A stretch of DNA of 50,097 nucleotides from an uncultured Lachnospiraceae bacterium (GTDB taxonomy: Bacteria; Bacillota; Clostridia; Lachnospirales; Lachnospiraceae): the NCBI GenBank assembly GCA_902799015.1, contig CADBZI010000008.1, positions 1 through 50,097 of the forward strand, given 5' to 3'. Positions 45,868 to 50,097 of the stretch are shown here, piece by piece. The notes below the pieces were generated by a model. That model was not told the DNA's origin. It was given only the letters and a program-made list of their open reading frames with translations, and searched no databases. The first letter of the stretch is position 1. The number at the start of each line of letters is the position of its first letter. Position numbers and translations under genes: made by a program.

Positions 45868-45966
45868 GTTGAGCAAATGGCCGTCAAGTAAGAAAAGCGT
45901 TGATTTTCAACGTTTGCAACCGTTGAAATGTGTTGAGCGACCATTGCGATCAAGTAAAATGCGTTG
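45868..45966. repeat. Paired 35-bp direct repeat flanking an inverted repeat
   Basis: 45868-45902 and 45932-45966 share GTTGAGC, then TCAAGTAA after 9 or 11 bases, and end GCGTTG; they start 64 bp apart. Between them TTTCAACG and CGTTGAAA form an 8-bp inverted repeat. The 169-bp gap 45800-45968 holds no gene. It is probably a binding site for a regulator or replication protein. Confidence 0.6.
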
Positions 45967-45968
45967 CG

Positions 45969-46214
45969 TTACCTCCCAAGCATCCGCATGACCTGCTGAA
46001 GTCTGGGGGAGCCAACCTGCCCAGTGCGAAGCAGATGCTGGGTGATCTGTTTGGGATCCGTCATGCCAGACGGGATGTTGAAACCATGCCCTTTCAGATA
46101 CTTGCCAGGATCGGCCTTGATACTTCCAAGCTCGTTCTGCATGGCCTGCGGATTCATCTGCTGTCCCTGCTGTCCCTGCTGGGCTCTGTTGCCCAGACTG
46201 TCAAAAATGCTCAT
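45969..46214 (-). CDS. Small hypothetical protein, 81 residues
   Basis: SD GAGGAGG. Gln-rich start (Q-Q-G-Q-Q-G-Q-Q-M) followed by two helices (M-Q-N-E-L-G-S-I-K, I-T-Q-H-L-L-R-T-G-Q-V). The family occurs with the adjacent Gln-rich gene; maybe both form parts of a virion. Overlaps the next gene by 4 bases. Confidence 0.6.
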   Translation of the reverse strand: MSIFDSLGNRAQQGQQGQQMNPQAMQNELGSIKADPGKYLKGHGFNIPSGMTDPKQITQHLLRTGQVGSPRLQQVMRMLGR

Positions 46215-46633
46215 GCTTCCGGCACCTCCTCTTTCTTCAGCTCGGCCAGTCGCTTTTCCAACTCATCCCGCGTGACAAAAGCTCCCAGATCCACGGGCTT
46301 TTCCGGCGGAGCCGGTGGCCGCTTGTCGTAGATGTCGAAGGTGATCTGGCCTGTCATTGAAACCGCCTTGACCGCGATGAAGGAATCATCATTGCCGATG
46401 ATCATCTGGGTGGCTCCTGCAGGCACCGGAAACTCCTTTGCGGCCTGCTCAGAGGACGCGGGCACGACCTCCACCATGCGGGAGCTTGGCTGCTGCTGGG
46501 CCTGCTGCATAGGCTGGGCCTGCTGTGCCGTCTGCTGGTGCTGCTGCTGGCCGATGTACCTCATGTAAGCCGGATCCTGCCAGTATTGCTGGCCCGGATA
46601 ATCCGGGATAAACTGCCCAAACTGGTTGATCAT
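46211..46633 (-). CDS. Gln/Pro-rich hypothetical protein, 140 residues
   Basis: SD AAGGAGG. Gln/Met/Ala-rich first part (about 28-50), a middle beta domain (F-I-A-V-K-A-V-S-M-T-G-Q-I-T-F-D-I-Y) and a helical C-terminus with E-E-L-K-K-E-E. Neighbours and composition suggest a virion or scaffolding role; unknown. Confidence 0.6.
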   Translation of the reverse strand: MINQFGQFIPDYPGQQYWQDPAYMRYIGQQQHQQTAQQAQPMQQAQQQPSSRMVEVVPASSEQAAKEFPVPAGATQMIIGNDDSFIAVKAVSMTGQITFDIYDKRPPAPPEKPVDLGAFVTRDELEKRLAELKKEEVPEA

Positions 46634-47019
46634 CTTTTTGCCTCCTTATGCCAGTAGTACTGCGGGATCTCTTCGGAGCTATCCCAGCTATCCCAGATCA
46701 CCCCGTCTTTTACTGTGACAACGTGCGTTCCAGTCCCCACGACATATATGCCGTGGGGATGTTCTTCTGCGAAGTCGCCAATGGTAAAGCATTCCGGGCA
46801 CGAATTCGGGATGGCGTGCCGGTAGAATCCGTTTTGCCGGAGAACGGATCCCCACACGCTGTCCGCGCTGATGACGTCATTCATCAGATACCCGTTCAGA
46901 GCCGCCAGCGCATAGGCTGTTTCCCAGTCGATACCAAGCGCGACAGAAAGAGCCCTCACTGAGCAATCCCCGACATGCCTGCCTGCAGGATTGTTATTGA
47001 AGTACTTCCATCTGCTCAC
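46630..47019 (-). CDS. Papain-like cysteine peptidase-like protein
   Basis: 129 residues starting at GTG 47019 (GAGGAGG upstream). Candidate catalytic triad: Cys in G-D-C-S-V-R-A near residue 17, His in T-H-V-V-T-V near 100, Asp in W-D-S-W-D-S. This is a compact papain-like core common in phages of gut Clostridia. Could process virion proteins or act in lysis. Overlaps a 50-codon gene on the same strand by 26 bases. Confidence 0.65.
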   Translation of the reverse strand: MSRWKYFNNNPAGRHVGDCSVRALSVALGIDWETAYALAALNGYLMNDVISADSVWGSVLRQNGFYRHAIPNSCPECFTIGDFAEEHPHGIYVVGTGTHVVTVKDGVIWDSWDSSEEIPQYYWHKEAKR

Positions 47020-47146
47020 GGCTGGCCTCCTCGATTTGCTCCACATATCTTTCCGCTGACCTGAGATCCGGGAATTTCCGAAGAACACACAGTGCGACCT
47101 TTGCACTCATCCCGCAGCCGATCAGCCTGGCTACAAGCCTGTTCAT
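46994..47146 (-). CDS. Small helical protein, 50 residues
   Basis: ATG at 47146 with AGGAGGGG; ends in TAA at 46994, inside the following GTG-started gene. Sequence M-N-R-L-V-A-R-L-I-G then R-K-F-P-D-L-R-S-A-E-R-Y-V-E-Q-I. Amphipathic helices; unknown. SD and overlap support it. Confidence 0.6.
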   Translation of the reverse strand: MNRLVARLIGCGMSAKVALCVLRKFPDLRSAERYVEQIEEASREQMEVLQ

Positions 47147-47260
47147 CAAGATCCCCTCCTTTTGCCTTAATTTTGCGTCAAAAGGGCCTGCAGCTCGATA
47201 ACCCTGCCGTGCATCTTGCGTGCATCTTTCATCAACCTTTCGGGCAAAAAAGGCATAAAA

Positions 47261-47297
47261 AAAGACCGCCGAAGCGGTTGTTGCTCCTGCGGTCTTT
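47261..47297 (-). terminator. Rho-independent terminator
   Basis: AAAGACCGC (47297-47289) pairs with GCGGTCTTT (47269-47261), followed by TTTTTAT on the - strand. It ends the operon that begins at 47981; the stem overlaps the stop of the last gene. Confidence 0.88.
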
Positions 47298-47499
47298 ATC
47301 GGTTCCGTTTTACTCCAACATATTTCCCGCTGCGCACCCGGTAGTCAGGGTACTCTGCATCAGCAGGAACAAACCAGTCTCGTCCAATCTTCCGTGCCCC
47401 TGGCAAGGCTCCCCTCCGGCATTTATCCGCAACGGTGATCGGTGCTTTGCCGATCCTCGCGGCATATTCCGCAATGGGGATCATGTTTTCAATCTCCAC
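47296..47499 (-). CDS. Excisionase/MerR-like HTH protein
   Basis: 67 residues from a GTG at 47499 (AAGGAGG six bases upstream). Contains M-I-P-I-A-E-Y-A-A-R-I-G-K-A-P-I-T-V-A-D-K-C-R-R-G-A-L-P-G-A-R-K-I-G-R-D-W-F-V, the winged-helix pattern of excisionase/HTH_17 proteins. It could regulate the other early genes. Last gene before a terminator. Confidence 0.75.
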   Translation of the reverse strand: MEIENMIPIAEYAARIGKAPITVADKCRRGALPGARKIGRDWFVPADAEYPDYRVRSGKYVGVKRNR

Positions 47500-47510
47500 C
47501 TCATGCCTCC

Positions 47511-47981
47511 TTATCCAATGATCAAATCTTCGTCTGCACTTTCAAGGTACCTGCGCAGGAATTCCTCTTTTGTGCAAGGCGCGAATTTGTTGTTTATGGC
47601 CTCCCTTGTATCATCATCCATGGAAGTCACGATCACAGGCCAAGCCGCACCTGCAACCGCCTCTTCCACGCTCACAAAATGCGCCCCGTTATCAATGCTG
47701 ATCCGCGCCATGTGATTGGGTTCCTCCACTGGATCCATCTCCACGTAAACCTCGCACTCAGCGGAAGCGTCAGGATCCAGAAATTCCTCCTGTCCGTCGT
47801 AGAGGAAATCAGCTTTGACTCCTTTGGACAGGATCGCATTTTTAAGCGTCAAGTATCCATAATCCTCGCTGGCCTCTGCCGGCACCATGCACTCCGCATA
47901 TACGCTGCCATCCACGGAGATCATGTAATTTACGCCGCCGCTGAAATGCCGTCCTTCTCCTGCTTCAAACCTGAATATCAT
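47511..47981 (-). CDS. Hypothetical protein, 156 residues
   Basis: ATG at 47981 (AAGGAGG eight bases upstream). Acidic, alpha/beta: F-E-A-G-E-G-R-H-F-S-G-G-V-N-Y, Y-G-Y-L-T-L-K-N-A-I-L-S-K-G, then T-K-E-E-F-L-R-R-Y-L. No domain recognised; acidic proteins in early phage operons often act on host enzymes, but this is speculative. An alternative start at 48005 has a leader like GACGGGCAAGCACG. Confidence 0.6.
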   Translation of the reverse strand: MIFRFEAGEGRHFSGGVNYMISVDGSVYAECMVPAEASEDYGYLTLKNAILSKGVKADFLYDGQEEFLDPDASAECEVYVEMDPVEEPNHMARISIDNGAHFVSVEEAVAGAAWPVIVTSMDDDTREAINNKFAPCTKEEFLRRYLESADEDLIIG

Positions 47982-48049
47982 TTTCCCGTCCTCCTTAATC
48001 TCCATCGTGCTTGCCCGTCGTTAAGTGCCTTTTGCATTGGCACTGCTAT

Positions 48050-48078
48050 ATTATACATCTCAAAAATTGTATTATCAA
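48050..48078 (-). promoter_or_regulatory. Promoter, near copy of the 42.7-kb promoter
   Basis: On the - strand TTGATA (48078-48073), 17 bp, TATAAT (48055-48050). The spacer starts ATACAATT as in the 42744-42772 promoter, and both continue with ATA after the -10 element. It drives 47981-47296. Confidence 0.88.
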
Positions 48079-48103
48079 TTATTGAATGAAAAATCCCCGG
48101 AAG

Positions 48104-48322
48104 TCATCCGGGGATGTGTTTGAAAATCCTTTCCTGCCATTTATACACAATCTGCTTTGTGCATCTTACGCTGAGGTCGAACTCTTCTGCAAGCCTCTCG
48201 TAGGTGATTCCGTCAAAAAGCCGCCTTCGCAGGATCGCCCTGTCGCGCTCTGCATTCTTTCCTATGATCCACTCGTATAGCAGCTCTTCAATCTGGCTTC
48301 TGCTCAGCTCGGGATTGATCAT
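48104..48322 (-). CDS. Sigma-70 region 4-like HTH protein
   Basis: 72 residues from the ATG at 48322, in ATGA overlap with a short zinc peptide frame. R-R-L-F-D-G-I-T-Y-E-R-L-A-E-E-F-D-L-S-V-R-x-x-K-Q-I-V-Y fits a sigma region 4/ArpU-like helix-turn-helix. ArpU-like proteins control late transcription or lysis in Gram-positive phages. It is the last gene of the late/lysis module. Confidence 0.75.
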   Translation of the reverse strand: MINPELSRSQIEELLYEWIIGKNAERDRAILRRRLFDGITYERLAEEFDLSVRCTKQIVYKWQERIFKHIPG

Positions 48323-48399
48323 GCCCTGACCCTTCCCGTTCCATTGCACTTAGGGCAGGTTTTCTGCGCCGATGCCGTTGATCTGCTGATCACCTTCAT
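48319..48399 (-). CDS. Possible 26-residue zinc-knuckle peptide
   Basis: Out-of-frame with the end of the membrane protein gene (overlap about 50 bases). It starts at the ATG at 48399 after AAGGA and ends T-C-P-K-C-N-G-T-G-R-V-R-A with its stop in ATGA with the HTH gene. C-P-K-C-N-G-T-G is like half of a DnaJ-type zinc module. A weak call. Confidence 0.4.
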   Translation of the reverse strand: MKVISRSTASAQKTCPKCNGTGRVRA

Positions 48400-48730
48400 C
48401 GGTTTCCTTACCGTTATTCTGATTGTCTGCCTCGCCATAGTTGCTACCTCCAACCATGCGCACAGTGTTGCCGGTATAGGTGTTATTGCCACCCTCTCCG
48501 GAATCCTGCTGGATCTCATAAGAGTAAGTCTCAAACTGGTTCTCATAAATTACCCAGCCGAGATTAGTTCCGAAAAGCATAAACAGGACGATCATAAACG
48601 CGATAAACCATCTTTTGTTCAGCCGCTCTACCCTGAACATTTCGCCCTCATGGACATAATAGGGGATGGAGACTGTTTTCTGATCGTCGCTGAGGCTATC
48701 AAACAGGGGAACCGTTCTTTTTTCGCTCAT
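48350..48730 (-). CDS. Single-pass membrane protein
   Basis: 126 residues, leader AAAGGAGGGCAACATT. Short soluble N-terminus, one membrane span at about 42-60 (F-I-A-F-M-I-V-L-F-M-L-F-G) and an Asn/Gly/Glu-rich outside tail. Neighbours are lysis genes, so it may help lysis (spanin- or antiholin-like), but no homology is visible. Confidence 0.6.
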   Translation of the reverse strand: MSEKRTVPLFDSLSDDQKTVSIPYYVHEGEMFRVERLNKRWFIAFMIVLFMLFGTNLGWVIYENQFETYSYEIQQDSGEGGNNTYTGNTVRMVGGSNYGEADNQNNGKETDEGDQQINGIGAENLP

Positions 48731-48766
48731 AATGTTGCCCTCCTTTGATAGGAGGATTTTACCATT

Positions 48767-49039
48767 TTAAGCCTCATCCGTCAATTCGGGAGGCTTGTCG
48801 TCATCCATCGCCAGCTCTACGGGGATGCTTTGCACCCGTGATTTCTCCCTGGCAGCATCAATCAGACCTTCGCCCACAATGTAGGCGATCACAGCACCGC
48901 CGGCCATGATCAGTGCAGCAACCTTTTCCGCGCTTCCTTTCTCAAAGTTGAGCGCGAGCAGCAGCATGGAAACAAACTCGGCAATCGTGGCCCAAAACTT
49001 CCGGCTGGTCAGCTTCCTGACAACATCATCCCAAGTCAT
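48767..49039 (-). CDS. Holin
   Basis: 90 residues from the ATG at 49039 (GGAGG six bases upstream). Two hydrophobic segments (about 16-30, F-W-A-T-I-A-E-F-V-S-M-L-L; about 41-57, A-A-L-I-M-A-G-G-A-V-I-A-Y-I-V) and a charged tail fit a phage phi LC3-type or similar holin. It would form membrane holes for endolysin. Confidence 0.78.
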   Translation of the reverse strand: MTWDDVVRKLTSRKFWATIAEFVSMLLLALNFEKGSAEKVAALIMAGGAVIAYIVGEGLIDAAREKSRVQSIPVELAMDDDKPPELTDEA

Positions 49040-49472
49040 GGTCATCCTCCTTTTTCGTCAGATAGTTTGTGATTTCAGTCTCCGCTCTGCCCAGGTTGTC
49101 ACCGTGATTCCCGGTCAGATCGTGCTGTATATGCGCAAGCTCAGCGCGGGCCAGCGCATTGATCCCTTTTTCTATGTGAGCGACGTTGGTCTCCAGCGAG
49201 TTCAATCGCCGATTATCTCGGTCGAACTTCTTGTCGGATTCGCGGATATAATCGTCGATGGTGTCCAGGCGGCGGTTGATTTCCTTGAGCTGACCTTGGA
49301 TGGTGCCGTCTTCCTTGGCTTTTGCATCCTCGCGATTTTTCCGGTGCTTTTGGAAGACCTCGACCACCTTGCCATAAAGCACAATCAGCCCGCCGATGCC
49401 AACAACGCCGACGAACGTGTACCAGAGAATCAACGGTGTAAGCCCCTCGACCGTAGGGAGTGCGTTCTGCAT
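49026..49472 (-). CDS. Membrane protein with coiled coil (lysis accessory or XhlA-like)
   Basis: 148 residues from the ATG at 49472 (AAGGGGG at eight bases; a GTG at 49481 is too near). One membrane segment near 15-35 (Y-T-F-V-G-V-V-G-I-G-G-L-I-V-L), then a basic and coiled-coil stretch with heptad L/I (I-N-R-R-L-D-T-I-D-D-Y-I). Between endolysin and holin. Probably the holin partner or haemolysin XhlA-like protein. Confidence 0.65.
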   Translation of the reverse strand: MQNALPTVEGLTPLILWYTFVGVVGIGGLIVLYGKVVEVFQKHRKNREDAKAKEDGTIQGQLKEINRRLDTIDDYIRESDKKFDRDNRRLNSLETNVAHIEKGINALARAELAHIQHDLTGNHGDNLGRAETEITNYLTKKEDDHDLG

Positions 49473-49477
49473 TGGAT

Positions 49478-50097
49478 TCACCCCCTTCCGATGATGCTGC
49501 CGATCTGCTCAGCCCACTTATCAATAGCTTTTGCTGCCTGCTGGATACTGGTCAGGCATACGTCGATCTGATTCATCTCCTCCGGTGTCAGATCCGCGCC
49601 GCCGGTTTCGTCCTGCTGGCCATACTCGAGGTAATCGCTCATCATGTACCCGGTCTGGCCCTTATAGCCGATTCGGCACCACTGGCCCTGATCTTCGTAC
49701 AGATCCACCTCGGAGCCGACAGGAACCTGCTTCTCGATGGGGGAGCTTGTGCTTGGCTTCTCCCGCATATTGACAGTCCTGCCGCTTTTCCCTGCCGGAA
49801 GAACAACCTTTGCCGTCATGGTCTTTTCGCCTCCTTCTTCATAGCTTACGCCTTTCAGCTCTCCCCAGTGAGTCCACTTCTTGGCGGTCACCACGGATGT
49901 GACAACGCCGGCCAGCGCACTTTGAGCTTCGATGACCAGCCCACCGCCAACGTACAGCCCGATGTGGTTGTGTCGCTCGCCGCTGCTGGTGAACACGGCG
50001 GTTCCAGGAATCAGGGCTTTGCCGTCAGTGCGGGCTCCAGATACCATGGTGCCCTTCTGGGTACACCAGTTGTCCCAGATGCTGTTGCTGCCATGGG
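49478..50097 (-). CDS. Endolysin, C-terminal part (rest of NlpC/P60 domain plus SH3b); continues from the left end
   Basis: The last 173 codons of the lysin begun at 337. Codons shared with bases 1-99 are counted once. Contains the catalytic His (H-N-H-I-G-L-Y) and Glu (V-I-E-A-Q), then an SH3b wall-binding domain from about residue 172 (T-V-N-M-R-E-K-P-S, W-C-R-I-G-Y-K-G-Q-T-G-Y-M) and a short helical end. Total 285 residues, the usual length of amidase/endopeptidase-SH3 lysins. Confidence 0.9.
   Translation of the reverse strand, partial: HGSNSIWDNWCTQKGTMVSGARTDGKALIPGTAVFTSSGERHNHIGLYVGGGLVIEAQSALAGVVTSVVTAKKWTHWGELKGVSYEEGGEKTMTAKVVLPAGKSGRTVNMREKPSTSSPIEKQVPVGSEVDLYEDQGQWCRIGYKGQTGYMMSDYLEYGQQDETGGADLTPEEMNQIDVCLTSIQQAAKAIDKWAEQIGSIIGRG
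49999..50097. repeat. Terminal direct repeat, right copy
   Basis: Identical to 1-99. See left copy. Merging the two gives an intact endolysin gene. Confidence 0.97.

Overview
This window is the complete genome of a temperate tailed phage (siphovirus type) of a Gram-positive bacterium, most likely a gut Clostridia. Bases 1-99 are repeated exactly at 49999-50097, so the contig closes into a circle of 49,998 bp and the endolysin gene runs across the join. The host guess rests on very strong AGGAGG ribosome binding sites, an SPP1/lactococcal-type tail (Dit, Tal, frameshifted tail chaperone), many small Cys-rich phage proteins and a tRNA-Asn attachment site. I cannot name the host genus.

Layout. 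Only three genes lie on the + strand: a LexA/CI-like repressor (35458-36060), a secreted protein of unknown function (36074-36619) and a tyrosine integrase (36619-37815), followed by attP (37838-37885), which is the 3' part of a tRNA-Asn. Everything else is transcribed leftward. From the repressor/cro control region (about 35340-35440) the leftward genes run: cro and an excisionase-like gene; recombination and replication (Gam, ERF annealing protein, NinB-like, ParB-like, HNH-like, replisome organiser, DUF1064-like nuclease, SSB); small Cys-rich proteins; a ParB-fused DNA methyltransferase; packaging (small and large terminase, portal, MuF minor head protein with a metalloprotease-like C-terminus); capsid (gp10-like protein, scaffold, decoration, major capsid); connectors; tail (terminator, major tail protein, chaperones with a -1 frameshift, tape measure, Dit, Tal, baseplate/fibre proteins); a tRNA-Thr; and lysis genes (endolysin, coiled-coil membrane protein, holin) across the join.

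Right arm. 38011-42697 is a second leftward block (zinc-ribbon proteins, a DUF4942-type methyltransferase, small unknowns) driven by a consensus promoter at 42744-42772. 42884-47146 holds a glycine-rich membrane protein, a papain-like protein, an HNH homing endonuclease with its own promoter, and several unknowns. 47296-47981 is a short operon with a promoter closely related to the first (48050-48078) and a clear terminator.

Most interesting non-coding signals: (1) a candidate + strand small RNA at about 34354-34424 whose hairpin loop is complementary to a leader sequence shared by the ribosome binding sites of many early phage genes; (2) three hairpins with the same 8-nt loop but different stems just upstream of the scaffold gene; (3) iteron-like repeat arrays of exact 21-bp period (27037-27089) and 11-bp period (42825-42857); (4) a T TTT TTT slippery site joining the two tail chaperone frames. 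All functional calls come from reading the sequence; no database search was run.
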